A stretch of 32,221 nucleotides of DNA from Gammaproteobacteria bacterium (lineage in GTDB: Bacteria > Pseudomonadota > Gammaproteobacteria > Poriferisulfidales > GCA-002705445), in the NCBI GenBank assembly GCA_018674175.1, contig JABHAT010000006.1, positions 1 to 32,221 on the forward strand. Direction: 5' to 3'. This document shows positions 16,837 through 25,857 of this stretch, one piece after another (position 1 is the stretch's first letter; every line of letters begins with the position of its first letter). The notes beneath the pieces were generated by a model. The model was not told the DNA's origin. It did no database searches and was given only the letters and a program-made list of their open reading frames with translations. The position numbers and the translations under genes were made by a program.

Positions 16837-17196
16837 ATGGCAACAGTAATACCAGAGGAAATTAACTTACACCAGCAATCAGCTTATCTAACTTTGAAAT
16901 ATTCTAATCAGTCTTATGATTTAACAGCTGAATATTTACGAGTACACTCTCCATCTGCAGAAGTTATGGGTCACGGTCCGGGGCAAGCAAAACTTCAGAT
17001 AGGAAAAGAGAATGTTTCAATACAAAGCATTGTCCCAGTTGGCAATTACGCAATACAAATAGTATATGATGATGGGCATGATACCGGTATATATTCATGG
17101 GAGTATCTATATGAACTTAGTTGTGGGTACTCAGAAAAATGGAATAGTTATTTGGAAAAATTAAAGGAAGCTGGTTATGAGCGAGTTAAACAATAA
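16837..17196 (+). CDS. DUF971 family protein (GBBH-like N-terminal domain)
   Basis: A 119-residue stand-alone domain of the DUF971 family, which also forms the N-terminal part of gamma-butyrobetaine hydroxylases. Visible signatures are LTLKYSNQSYDLTAEYLRVH, SPSAEVMGHG, a glycine-rich VPVGNYAIQIVYDDGHDTG and IYSWEYLYEL. It follows xerC by three bases with an AAGGA ribosome site and overlaps the ubiE start by 20 bases. A DUF971 gene next to ubiE is familiar from pseudomonads. The role is not proven; possible links to iron-sulfur or ubiquinone metabolism are inference only. Confidence 0.87.
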   Translation: MATVIPEEINLHQQSAYLTLKYSNQSYDLTAEYLRVHSPSAEVMGHGPGQAKLQIGKENVSIQSIVPVGNYAIQIVYDDGHDTGIYSWEYLYELSCGYSEKWNSYLEKLKEAGYERVKQ

Positions 17197-17935
17197 TAAA
17201 ACTAGTGCTAATTTTGGCTATAAAAAAGTTACAGAGATTGATAAAACATCATTAGTTGATAATGTTTTTACTTCTGTTACAGAGAGATATGATCTAATGA
17301 ATGATTTAATGTCATTTGGTCTACATCGATTCTGGAAAAAATATTTTTTACTTTGCTCAAATATAAAGAAAGGTGAAAAAGTTCTAGATTTAGCGGCTGG
17401 AACTGGAGATATAACTAAATTAATTAGCGAGGCTGTTGGCGATAGCGGAAAAGTTATATCATGCGACATAAATTATGCGATGTTAAGTCAAGGGCGTGAT
17501 AACTTAATTGATGCTGGATTTATGGAAAATATTTTTTATGTGCAATCTGATGCTCAAGCATTATCATTCCAAGAAAATAGTTTTGACCATGTCACGATGG
17601 CCTTTGGTTTAAGAAATACAGCAAATATCAGTAAAGCTTTGGAATCAATTTATAAGATACTTAGACCAGGTGGTTCTCTTCAGGTACTAGAATTTTCAAA
17701 AGCTGAAAAAATTATTGAAAAACCATATCGTATATTTTTAAACAAAGTTATACCACTTTTAGGAAAATATGTTGCGAAAGATGAAGATAGTTATAAATAT
17801 TTAGCAGAATCAATTGATATGCATCCATCGCAAAATGATCTGGTAAAAATAATGGAAAATAGTAATTTCAAAAATTGTAAATACAACAACTTATCATTTG
17901 GAGTTGTTTCTATTCATAAAGGTTATAAAATATAA
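17177..17935 (+). CDS. ubiE: Ubiquinone/menaquinone C-methyltransferase UbiE
   Basis: UbiE carries out SAM-dependent C-methylation in ubiquinone (and menaquinone) synthesis. The 252-residue protein has FGYKKVTEIDKTSLV, VFTSVTERYDLMNDLMSFGLHR, SAM motif I DLAAGTGD at 71-78, and MAFGLRNTANISKAL, all typical of UbiE. AGGAAG lies nearby upstream of the ATG, which falls inside the end of DUF971, so the overlap of 20 bases looks real. The ubiJ start follows the stop directly. Confidence 0.96.
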   Translation: MSELNNNKTSANFGYKKVTEIDKTSLVDNVFTSVTERYDLMNDLMSFGLHRFWKKYFLLCSNIKKGEKVLDLAAGTGDITKLISEAVGDSGKVISCDINYAMLSQGRDNLIDAGFMENIFYVQSDAQALSFQENSFDHVTMAFGLRNTANISKALESIYKILRPGGSLQVLEFSKAEKIIEKPYRIFLNKVIPLLGKYVAKDEDSYKYLAESIDMHPSQNDLVKIMENSNFKNCKYNNLSFGVVSIHKGYKI

Positions 17936-18505
17936 ATGATTATAGAAAAAATTAATAAATTTATTTCTATAGCAATAGAAAACAGTAATTTAGAAAAACA
18001 AGATTTTTCATCTTTAAATGGAAAAAAAATTACTATCATTTTAAGTAACACTTCTACAATTATTAATATAAAAATTAATGATGAAAATATAATGTTACAA
18101 GAAAGTAATGATGTAGAGCCTGATTTATCATTAGAAGGAAGCCCAATAGCATTTATAAATTATTTTAATAATATAGATACTGACAACTCTATAAAAATTT
18201 CTGGCGCAGCGTCTTTAGCAGAAAAATTTTCAAACGTAGCAGAAAAAATAAACATAGATTGGGAGCAGATTATTGCTAACTATACAACCGATGATATAGC
18301 TTATTACACAGCAAAAATTTCAGAATCTTTGAAGAAAAATTCGGGCGGTGTAAAAGAAAGCTTTATAAGAAATCTAAAAGAATATATTAGAGACGAGACA
18401 GATATAATCCCATCTAAAGAATCAATAAATAGTTACGTAAGAGATGTTGATAATTTAAGAAATAAAATAGAAATGTTAGATGTAAAATTAAAAAGAGTAA
18501 AATAA
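17936..18505 (+). CDS. ubiJ: Ubiquinone biosynthesis accessory factor UbiJ (SCP2 domain)
   Basis: UbiJ is a lipid-binding accessory protein that, with UbiK, organises the soluble ubiquinone-synthesis complex. The protein is 189 residues, near the family length. The N-terminal half fits an SCP2 sterol-carrier-like fold: a conserved EPDLSLEGSPIAF segment and ISGAASLAEKFSNV. The C-terminus is a predicted coiled coil (VDNLRNKIEMLDVKLKRV), as in known UbiJ. Sequence is divergent, so the assignment leans on the domain layout and on its invariant place between ubiE and ubiB. It begins immediately after the ubiE stop and ends one base before ubiB. Confidence 0.87.
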   Translation: MIIEKINKFISIAIENSNLEKQDFSSLNGKKITIILSNTSTIINIKINDENIMLQESNDVEPDLSLEGSPIAFINYFNNIDTDNSIKISGAASLAEKFSNVAEKINIDWEQIIANYTTDDIAYYTAKISESLKKNSGGVKESFIRNLKEYIRDETDIIPSKESINSYVRDVDNLRNKIEMLDVKLKRVK

Positions 18506-18506
18506 T

Positions 18507-20039
18507 ATGGGGCAGATTCTTAGATTGATAAAAATCTATATTGTTGTAATGAGAAATTCATTAGACAAAGATTTATTTGATTTTAAATACTTAAAATTTA
18601 TTAAAATTTTTAGGATTTTTTTTCCAAATTTATGGTTTAGAAATAACTCTCTATCAAGAGGAGAGAGAATTAAGAATGCTTTTGAGGAGCTAGGTCCAAT
18701 TTTTGTAAAATTAGGTCAAACAATTTCAACTAGAAAAGATTTATTACCAGAAGATATAGCAGAAGAGCTTGTAAAGCTTCAAGATAAGGTCACTCCATTC
18801 TCAGGTCAAGAAGCTAAAAAATTAATTGAAATTGCATTGAGTGATAAAGTAGAAAATATTTTTGAAAATTTTGATATAGAGCCTCTTGCTTCAGCCTCGG
18901 TAGCTCAAGTTCACGCAGCAAAATTAGAAGGTAAGGATGTTGTAATAAAAGTCTTAAGGCCAAATATTGAAAATCTTATAAGAAGAGATATCAATCTAAT
19001 GTATTTTATTGCCAAAATAATAAATAAATTTTGGGAAGAGTCAAAAAGACTTAAGCCAATGGAAATAGTTGGTGAATACGAAAGAGTGATTTTTGGTGAA
19101 TTGGACCTTGTTAAAGAAGCATCAAATGCCAATTTACTAAGAAAGAATTTTACAGAATCAAGTTTTTTGTATGTACCAGAAATATATTTTGACTACACAA
19201 GAAAAAATGTATTAGTTATGGAGAGAATTTTTGGAATTCAAATTAGTAATATGGAGGAACTAAGGAAAAATAATATTAATATTCAAAGATTAGCTGAAAA
19301 AGGTGTTGAGATTTTCTTCACTCAGGTTTTTCAACATAATTTTTTCCACGCAGACATGCATCCTGGTAATATATTTGTATCTTATGAGAACCCAGATGAC
19401 CCGAAATACTGTGCTGTTGATTTTGGAATAATGGGGTCTTTGTCAGAAAGTGATCAAAAGTATCTGGCTTTAAATTTTCAAGCATTTTTTCAAAGAGATT
19501 ATAGAAAAGTAGCTGAGCTTCATATAGATTCAGGATGGGTAGGTGAAAATACTAGAATTGATGAGTTTGAAAATTCTATTAGAAGTGTGTGCGAGCCTAT
19601 ATTTGAAAAACCTTTAAAAGATATTTCATTTGGGAATGTATTGCTGCAGTTGTTTTCAGTAGCTAGACAATACGATATGACAGTCCAACCTCAACTTGTC
19701 TTACTACAAAAAACATTACTAAATATAGAAGGATTGGGGCGTGATTTATATCCGGATCTAGATTTATGGGTTACTGCAACTCCATTTTTTGAAAAGTGGG
19801 CTAAAGATAATATGAGTTTATCGTCGTTTGTAAAAAAGATTTCTAAAAATGGGCCGAAATTTATAGATGAGATATCAGATCTCCCTAAGACGCTATTGTT
19901 AATTAAAAAGAAATTAAAAAATGATGAGTCAAAAAAAGAAATAAGAGAATTAAAAACTAATATAAAAAAGACTCAGCAAAAAAATATGTTATTATTTATA
20001 GTAATATTTTCTATGATTCTATTCGAATTAATCCAATAA
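18507..20039 (+). CDS. ubiB: UbiB, atypical ABC1/ADCK-family kinase-like protein of ubiquinone synthesis
   Basis: UbiB is a membrane-anchored ATPase of the ABC1/ADCK family needed for ubiquinone synthesis. The 510-residue protein carries the family KxGQ signature (Lys68-Gln71, FVKLGQTISTRKDLL), the alanine-rich loop ASASVAQVHAA, the catalytic HADMHPGN and the metal-binding AVDFG. A hydrophobic C-terminal segment (about 493-509) is the expected membrane anchor. It follows ubiJ by one base and is followed by uvrD two bases after its stop. Confidence 0.95.
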   Translation: MGQILRLIKIYIVVMRNSLDKDLFDFKYLKFIKIFRIFFPNLWFRNNSLSRGERIKNAFEELGPIFVKLGQTISTRKDLLPEDIAEELVKLQDKVTPFSGQEAKKLIEIALSDKVENIFENFDIEPLASASVAQVHAAKLEGKDVVIKVLRPNIENLIRRDINLMYFIAKIINKFWEESKRLKPMEIVGEYERVIFGELDLVKEASNANLLRKNFTESSFLYVPEIYFDYTRKNVLVMERIFGIQISNMEELRKNNINIQRLAEKGVEIFFTQVFQHNFFHADMHPGNIFVSYENPDDPKYCAVDFGIMGSLSESDQKYLALNFQAFFQRDYRKVAELHIDSGWVGENTRIDEFENSIRSVCEPIFEKPLKDISFGNVLLQLFSVARQYDMTVQPQLVLLQKTLLNIEGLGRDLYPDLDLWVTATPFFEKWAKDNMSLSSFVKKISKNGPKFIDEISDLPKTLLLIKKKLKNDESKKEIRELKTNIKKTQQKNMLLFIVIFSMILFELIQ

Positions 20040-20041
20040 TA

Positions 20042-22189
20042 ATGAGTTCAAACTATAATCTTGATGATCTTAATGAAGCACAAAGAGATGCTGTATGTAA
20101 TTTATCGCAAAATAGTTTAGTTATAGCTGGCGCGGGTAGCGGAAAGACTAGGGTTCTAATTCAAAGAATTCTCTGGTTAGTAGAAGATAATGAATTCTCA
20201 CCTTTTTCTATCTTGGCTGTAACATTTACAAATAAAGCTGCCAAAGAAATAAAAAGTAGATTATCTGATAGCCTAGATATTAGTATTGATAGTATGTGGG
20301 TTGGAACTTTTCATGGGATTTGTTATAGAATATTAAGAGCCAATTATCAAAAAGTTTTTTTACCAAAAAATTTTCAAATTATTGATACTGACGATCAAGT
20401 TAGAATTATAAAAAGAATAATGAAAGATAATGAAATTGATAACTCACAGGTTCTTCCAAAACAAGTAGCTTGGTATATTAATAAAAAGAAAGATCAGAGT
20501 ATAAGAAGTGCCAAGGCAAAAGATGATGATTTCATAAGTATCCAATATAATAAAATATACAAGATCTACGAGGAGTATTGCAATAACAGTGGGCTTGTAG
20601 ATTTTGGAGAAATTATTTTAAGAACATTAGAATTATTTAAAAATAATAGCGATACAAAATCTTATTACCATAGTTTATTTAAATCAATATTGATTGATGA
20701 GTTTCAGGACACAAATACTATTCAATATGAACTAATAAAAATTATGACTAGTAGCGATACATCTATATTCGCTGTTGGTGACGACGATCAATCAATCTAT
20801 GGGTGGCGAGGGGCAAAAATAGAGAATATTGAAAAACTACAAAAAGATTTTAAGAACACAGAAGTGTTTAGACTGGAGCAAAATTACAGATCTACAGGAA
20901 ACATATTGAATGCAGCAAACAGTGTAATTTTAAATAATAATTCTAGAATGGGAAAAAATTTATGGACAGAAGATAAGAGCGGAGACCCAATAAAAATTTT
21001 TTCAGCGACTGATGAAATCGATGAAGCTATTTTTGTTATTGAGACAATAAATAAGCATGTATTAGAAAATTATAAAAGAAACGAGATTGCTATATTATAC
21101 AGATCTAATGCACAATCTAGAGTTTTTGAGGAAAAACTAATAGCAAGAGGAATCCCTTATAAGATATATGGCGGATTTAGATTCTTTGAAAGAGCTGAAA
21201 TTAAAGACGTTATAGCTTACATGAGGCTTGCTACAACTAATAACGATAATAATTCTTTTGAAAGAATAGTTAATACTCCTCCAAGAGGTATAGGAGAAAA
21301 GACTAAAGAGTTGCTAAGAGAGTTCTCTAAAGAAAATAAAACTTCTTTGTACGATTCAATACCGTTAGCAATAGAAAAATCTATTTTTACTAGAAAAGCT
21401 GGCGAATCATTAATAGAATTTCATAATCTTATTAGCTTAGTAAAAAGTATACTTGAAAAAGATGATTTGCCTCACCAGATTAATGAGATAATTAAAATAT
21501 CTAATATAAAATCTATTTATGAGAAAAATAAAACAGAGCAGGCAAGATCAAAGTTAGAAAATTTAGATGAATTGGTATCTGCAGCGCAAGAATTTACAAA
21601 TACTGATTTAGATGAAAATGAGACAATTATTGATGCTTTTTTAACACATACATCTTTAGAGGCAGGAGAAGGTCAAGGTAATGAATGGGATGAATGCGTT
21701 CAATTAATGACTCTTCATTCTTCGAAAGGTCTAGAGTTTCCGATAGTTTTTTTAGTAGGGCTAGAAGAAAATCTTTTTCCAAGTAGAATGTCTATAGAAG
21801 GTGATAATTTAGAAGAAGAAAGACGACTATGTTATGTTGGTATTACAAGAGCTAGGAAAAAACTTTATATTTCTCATGCGCAAATGAGGAGACAATATGG
21901 TTCTGATAACTATTGCTTGCCATCAAGATTTTTGAATGAACTTCCAGAAGAAGTTATTGAAGAGATTGGATATAGTCCAAAAAAATTCTTTAAAAGAGAT
22001 AATAGGATGAATAAAAATACTTATAAAGAGAGCTCGATGATAGGAAAAAGAGTTATTCATAAAAAATTTGGAGAAGGAATGGTAACTTCAACAGAAGGCT
22101 CTGATTCAAATACTAGAGTTCAAATTTCTTTTGATGAGGTTGGAACGAAATGGCTGATTTTAGCAATCGCTAATCTCGAGATTATTTAA
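20042..22189 (+). CDS. uvrD: UvrD-family DNA helicase (helicase II)
   Basis: A superfamily 1A 3'-5' helicase for nucleotide excision and mismatch repair. The 715 residues contain Walker A GAGSGKT (30-36), AVTFTNKAAKEI, LIDEFQDTN, GDDDQSIYGWRGA, QNYRSTGNIL, LMTLHSSKGLEFPIVF and VGITRARKKL. The C-terminus has the Tudor-like GKRVIHKKFGEG...FDEVGTKWL segment that favours UvrD over Rep; PcrA is the equivalent name in Gram-positives. It joins the ubi genes without a promoter-sized gap, and dctP follows by 12 bases. Confidence 0.94.
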   Translation: MSSNYNLDDLNEAQRDAVCNLSQNSLVIAGAGSGKTRVLIQRILWLVEDNEFSPFSILAVTFTNKAAKEIKSRLSDSLDISIDSMWVGTFHGICYRILRANYQKVFLPKNFQIIDTDDQVRIIKRIMKDNEIDNSQVLPKQVAWYINKKKDQSIRSAKAKDDDFISIQYNKIYKIYEEYCNNSGLVDFGEIILRTLELFKNNSDTKSYYHSLFKSILIDEFQDTNTIQYELIKIMTSSDTSIFAVGDDDQSIYGWRGAKIENIEKLQKDFKNTEVFRLEQNYRSTGNILNAANSVILNNNSRMGKNLWTEDKSGDPIKIFSATDEIDEAIFVIETINKHVLENYKRNEIAILYRSNAQSRVFEEKLIARGIPYKIYGGFRFFERAEIKDVIAYMRLATTNNDNNSFERIVNTPPRGIGEKTKELLREFSKENKTSLYDSIPLAIEKSIFTRKAGESLIEFHNLISLVKSILEKDDLPHQINEIIKISNIKSIYEKNKTEQARSKLENLDELVSAAQEFTNTDLDENETIIDAFLTHTSLEAGEGQGNEWDECVQLMTLHSSKGLEFPIVFLVGLEENLFPSRMSIEGDNLEEERRLCYVGITRARKKLYISHAQMRRQYGSDNYCLPSRFLNELPEEVIEEIGYSPKKFFKRDNRMNKNTYKESSMIGKRVIHKKFGEGMVTSTEGSDSNTRVQISFDEVGTKWLILAIANLEII

Positions 22190-22201
22190 TAAAATAAAAT
22201 T

Positions 22202-23272
22202 ATGAAAAGAAGAGATTTTTTTAAAAGCTTTAGCAGCGTTGCTTTATTAGGAGCGTTGCCATCTATTGTTAAATCCAAAGATCAAAAACCTGAATATAAT
22301 TGGAAAATGGTTACCACATGGCCAAAAAACTTTCCTGGTTTAGGAACTGGAGCGCAGTATTTAGCTGATACCATACAAAAATTATCCGGCGGAAGAATTA
22401 AAGTTACAGTTTATGGTGCTGGGGAATTAGTTCCCGCATTTGAAATCTTTGATGCTGTCTCTAATGGGGTTGCAGAATTAGGACACGGATCTGCTTATTA
22501 CTGGAAAGGTAAAAATGATACATTTCAGTTTTTTTCAACAGTTCCTTTTGGCATGTCATCTAACGAAATGAATGCTTGGCTTTATAAAGGTGGAGGAATG
22601 GAGTTATGGGAGCAAGCTTATTCCGACTTTAATCTAATTCCAACAGCAGCAGGAAATACTGGAGTTCAAATGGGAGGTTGGTTTAATAAAGAAATTAACT
22701 CTATACAAGACCTAAAAGGCTTGAAAATGAGAATTCCTGGTTTAGGAGGAGAGGTTTTAAGGAGAGCGGGAGGTACGCCAGTAAATTTACCTGGAGGAGA
22801 ATTATTTACAGCATTAAAAACAGGAACTATAGACGCCACTGAATGGGTTAGCCCATACAATGACTTAGCTTTTGGGCTTCATAAGGCAGCAAAGTACTAT
22901 TATTATCCAGGGTGGCATGAGCCTGGGACAACTCTTGAATGTTTTATTAATAAAGAAAAATTTCTTGAATTACCAGAGGATTTAAAACAAATCGTACTTG
23001 GTGCTTCAAAGATAGCCAATTTAGATATGCTATGTGAATTCATTTCTAGGAACAATGATGCTCTTCATATTTTGCAAAATAAACATAAAGTTGACATTAG
23101 GCCTTACCCAAAAGAAGTTTTGAAAGAATTATATGAAATTTCGGGGAATGTAGTTAAGGAATTATCTTTAAAAAATGATTTTGCAAAAGAAGTTTACAAT
23201 TCTTATACATCTTTTCAAGAAAAAACAAAAGCTTGGAATGAAATATCAATTAAATCCTACTTAAATATTTAA
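22202..23272 (+). CDS. dctP: TRAP transporter solute-binding protein (DctP family), likely for 2-oxo or hydroxy acids
   Basis: A periplasmic receptor for a tripartite ATP-independent transporter. It starts with a twin-arginine-type signal (MKRRDFFKSFSSVALLG), so export through Tat is likely. The mature part opens YNWKMVTTWPKNFPGLGTG and has GVQMGGWFNKEI, LKGLKMRIPG, and ATEWVSPYND...PGWHEPGTTLE. These features resemble the TakP-like group that binds 2-oxo acids or lactate; the exact substrate is inference. At 356 residues it is of normal size. Its membrane partners are not adjacent on the same strand but lie 0.7 kb away, convergent (24005-25857). A short AGTCT/AGACT hairpin at 23281-23297 is at best a weak terminator. 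Confidence 0.9.
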   Translation: MKRRDFFKSFSSVALLGALPSIVKSKDQKPEYNWKMVTTWPKNFPGLGTGAQYLADTIQKLSGGRIKVTVYGAGELVPAFEIFDAVSNGVAELGHGSAYYWKGKNDTFQFFSTVPFGMSSNEMNAWLYKGGGMELWEQAYSDFNLIPTAAGNTGVQMGGWFNKEINSIQDLKGLKMRIPGLGGEVLRRAGGTPVNLPGGELFTALKTGTIDATEWVSPYNDLAFGLHKAAKYYYYPGWHEPGTTLECFINKEKFLELPEDLKQIVLGASKIANLDMLCEFISRNNDALHILQNKHKVDIRPYPKEVLKELYEISGNVVKELSLKNDFAKEVYNSYTSFQEKTKAWNEISIKSYLNI

Positions 23273-23375
23273 AAGTAGAAAGTCTGTACCAAAGACTATT
23301 TATAATTTATACTATTTATACAAAATAAGTAGATAAAAAATCTATATATTCAAAAAACAGAAATATGGGGAAAAA

Positions 23376-23993
23376 ATGCAAGAATTACTTTTAAATCAAT
23401 GGTTTAATTATTCAATTTTGATTTTGAATGCTATAGTAGCAGGCCAAGTATTGTGGTTCGCTATTAATATTAAAAAATCAAATACGCTAAAAACTATAAT
23501 TTTTACCGTAGGTATAGCTTATGCAGTATCTATCGGTGGATTATTTAAGGCTCCTGGTTTTATAGTGCAGCCAGAAGTAGAGACATTTTGGCTATTTTTA
23601 AATGCGATAATTGGTCTATTTATTATTTATACATTCTTAAGAAGTAATTTAATACCAGCGACTGTTTCATACGTTGCTATAGTTTTATCTTTAATTGGAG
23701 CTACAATTGTTTTTGGTGGTATACAAGAGTTCGGTATGAGGTATATGCCAACAATCTTGTTCTTTACAATATGTGTTTACTCTGGTGTCGGATTAATAAT
23801 ATATCAAGTTAAAGTAGCGACAATGCAAAAAATGCAAAAAAGACTTTCTTATGTTGCTGCTGGATTAGTTTTTACGGTAGTTTGCTTAAGTGCTTTTGAT
23901 ACTTATACTCTTGTTAGAGATACTTCCTATACTGGTGTTTCAGAGGGCTGGGAAGGCGGAGTTACTGAACAGCAAGATGAGTTAAGTAACTAG
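23376..23993 (+). CDS. Unrecognised multi-span membrane protein within the TRAP locus
   Basis: A 205-residue hydrophobic protein that I do not recognise. About six membrane spans can be drawn, at roughly 10-30, 38-56, 68-87, 93-115, 122-143 and 156-174, with a hydrophilic, acidic C-terminal tail (from about residue 178, ending EQQDELSN). A strong GGGGA lies before the ATG. The 103-base gap upstream of it has TATAAT (23301-23306) and TATACT (23308-23313) hexamers, so it may have its own promoter. It sits between dctP and the convergent dctM, 11 bases from the latter's end. It could be an accessory part of the TRAP system or unrelated. Translation is well supported; function unknown. Confidence 0.8.
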   Translation: MQELLLNQWFNYSILILNAIVAGQVLWFAINIKKSNTLKTIIFTVGIAYAVSIGGLFKAPGFIVQPEVETFWLFLNAIIGLFIIYTFLRSNLIPATVSYVAIVLSLIGATIVFGGIQEFGMRYMPTILFFTICVYSGVGLIIYQVKVATMQKMQKRLSYVAAGLVFTVVCLSAFDTYTLVRDTSYTGVSEGWEGGVTEQQDELSN

Positions 23994-24004
23994 TAAAATA
24001 ATCT

Positions 24005-25363
24005 TTATCCAAAAATCTTATTAGGTAACCAAGTAGTTATCTCAGGAACTATAATTATCAAAATTATAGTGATGATTTGAATTACGATAAAAGGTATTAC
24101 TCCTTTATAAATATCAACAGTTTGAATATCTTTAGGTATTACACTTTTTAAATAAAAAATTGCAAAACCAAAAGGTGGTGTTAAGAAAGACGTCTGAAGA
24201 TTAATAGCTATCAGTATACCCAGCCATACAGGATCAATACCCATTGATAAAAGTATTGGCGCAACAACTGGAATTACAACATATGTAATTTCTATAAAAT
24301 CCAGTATAAATCCCAATAGAAATATAGCGAACATAACAATTGATAGTTTAAAATAAATATCTCCAGGTAAATTAGACAAAGTATTATTAATAAAGATATC
24401 TCCCTCTAATCCTCTAAAAACAAGAGAAAATATAGTTGCTCCAATAAGTAAAATAAAAATCATACTAGTAATTTTTGATGCCTGAATAACTACATCTCTT
24501 AAAATCTCTAAATTTAATTTTTTATTAATAAAAGCTAGAAGTGTAGAACCAATAGCTCCAAAAGATGATGCCTCTGTGGGTGTAGCAATACCCAATATAA
24601 TTACACCAAGAACTATTAGTATTAAAAATAAAGGAGAATACAAAGATAAGATAATTTCTTTGGCAGTAAAGTTTTTCTTTGATTTATACTCAGGAATTAG
24701 ATCACTTCTAAAATGAGCAATATATACTATATATATAATATATAAGCCTACGAGAATTAAACCAGGGAAAATTGCTCCAGCAAATAAATCTCCTACAGAG
24801 ATACTTTCTTGAGAAAAAATACCTAACATATTTTGTGCTTCTTGATATGAAGAAGACATGACATCACCCAGTAGAATCAGGATAATAGAGGGAGGAATAA
24901 TCTGACCAAGAGTACCTGATGCTAATATAGTGCCCGTGGCAATTTTAACATCATATTTTTGTTTTAGCATTGTGGGTAAAGATAATAGCCCCATAGTAAC
25001 TACAGTTGCTCCAACAATACCAGTGCTAGCTGCTAATAAAGCTCCAACAATAATGACAGAAATACCTAAACCACCTTTAACTTTACTAAACAAAGATGAC
25101 ATAGCCTCCAAAAGTCTTTCAGCAATTTTAGATTTTTCTAACATAATACCCATGAATATAAACATAGGTATCGCAACCAAAGTTTCATTTGTAATAATTC
25201 CAAAAATTCTACTTGGTAAAGCAAATAAAAGTGTTAAATCAAAATTATTTGTAAAACTACAAATAATTGCAAAAATTATAGATACCCCAGATAGAGTAAA
25301 AGCCACAGGATAACCTAGCATTAAAATAAATATCACAAATATAAAAAGTAACATAGATAACAT
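24005..25363 (-). CDS. dctM: TRAP transporter large permease subunit DctM
   Basis: The large inner-membrane subunit carries the sodium-driven translocation pathway. The 452 residues are very hydrophobic, with about twelve spans, and show the DctM hallmarks: IPMFIFMGIMLEKS near the N-terminus, GATVVTMGLLSLPTML, ILASGTLGQIIPPSI, ATPTEASSFGAIG and NLQTSFLTPPFGFAIFYL. Its ATG overlaps the dctQ stop (TAATG), giving translational coupling. The partner binding protein is probably the convergent dctP at 22202-23272. Confidence 0.95.
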   Translation of the reverse strand: MLSMLLFIFVIFILMLGYPVAFTLSGVSIIFAIICSFTNNFDLTLLFALPSRIFGIITNETLVAIPMFIFMGIMLEKSKIAERLLEAMSSLFSKVKGGLGISVIIVGALLAASTGIVGATVVTMGLLSLPTMLKQKYDVKIATGTILASGTLGQIIPPSIILILLGDVMSSSYQEAQNMLGIFSQESISVGDLFAGAIFPGLILVGLYIIYIVYIAHFRSDLIPEYKSKKNFTAKEIILSLYSPLFLILIVLGVIILGIATPTEASSFGAIGSTLLAFINKKLNLEILRDVVIQASKITSMIFILLIGATIFSLVFRGLEGDIFINNTLSNLPGDIYFKLSIVMFAIFLLGFILDFIEITYVVIPVVAPILLSMGIDPVWLGILIAINLQTSFLTPPFGFAIFYLKSVIPKDIQTVDIYKGVIPFIVIQIITIILIIIVPEITTWLPNKIFG

Positions 25364-25857
25364 TAATAGTTTTCCCCGTTATAATTTTTAAATAACTCTG
25401 ATATTGCTTGTAAAAAAAGTGTTAATGAAAGTAGTAAAATATATATTTTTAGCACATATAAAATAGGTAATCCTCCAGACTCTTTAGAAGATTCTAAAAG
25501 CAATATAGAAGAAAGAACATAGTTATAACTAGTTATAAAAATTAAAAGGCACGTAGGTATTAGAAAGAAAATTGTGCCGTAAAAATCTATAAATTTTTTT
25601 TTTCGAATAGAAAATTTATTATAAAAAATATCAATTCGAACATGCATATTATTTTTCAAAGTATATGCAGCACCAATTGTAAAGATTAAAGCATGCAGAT
25701 AAATGATAATTTCTTGAATTGCAATACTGCCAAAATCTAGAACATATCTCATAAATGCAACAAGAAAAGTTATTAAAATCATAGGTATACATAAATAAGA
25801 TGTTAGAATGCCAATCTTTTCATTGAAAAAATCTATCTTTTTAGAAATAATATTCAT
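25363..25857 (-). CDS. dctQ: TRAP transporter small permease subunit DctQ
   Basis: A 164-residue inner-membrane protein with four spans, at about 18-40, 46-66, 86-110 and 136-158. The first hairpin ends in the family's RYVLDFGSIAIQEIIIYLHALIFTIG-like stretch, followed by KNNMHVRIDIFYN, the typical 'HVRVD' motif of the small subunit. It overlaps both neighbours by one base (TAATG): thrB upstream and dctM downstream. The size and motif make the assignment firm despite low overall conservation. Confidence 0.92.
   Translation of the reverse strand: MNIISKKIDFFNEKIGILTSYLCIPMILITFLVAFMRYVLDFGSIAIQEIIIYLHALIFTIGAAYTLKNNMHVRIDIFYNKFSIRKKKFIDFYGTIFFLIPTCLLIFITSYNYVLSSILLLESSKESGGLPILYVLKIYILLLSLTLFLQAISELFKNYNGENY

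Noticed and set aside
23281-23297. AGTCT/AGACT hairpin after dctP as a terminator
   Set aside because: Five base pairs with a 7-base loop and no clean T run; not enough to call.
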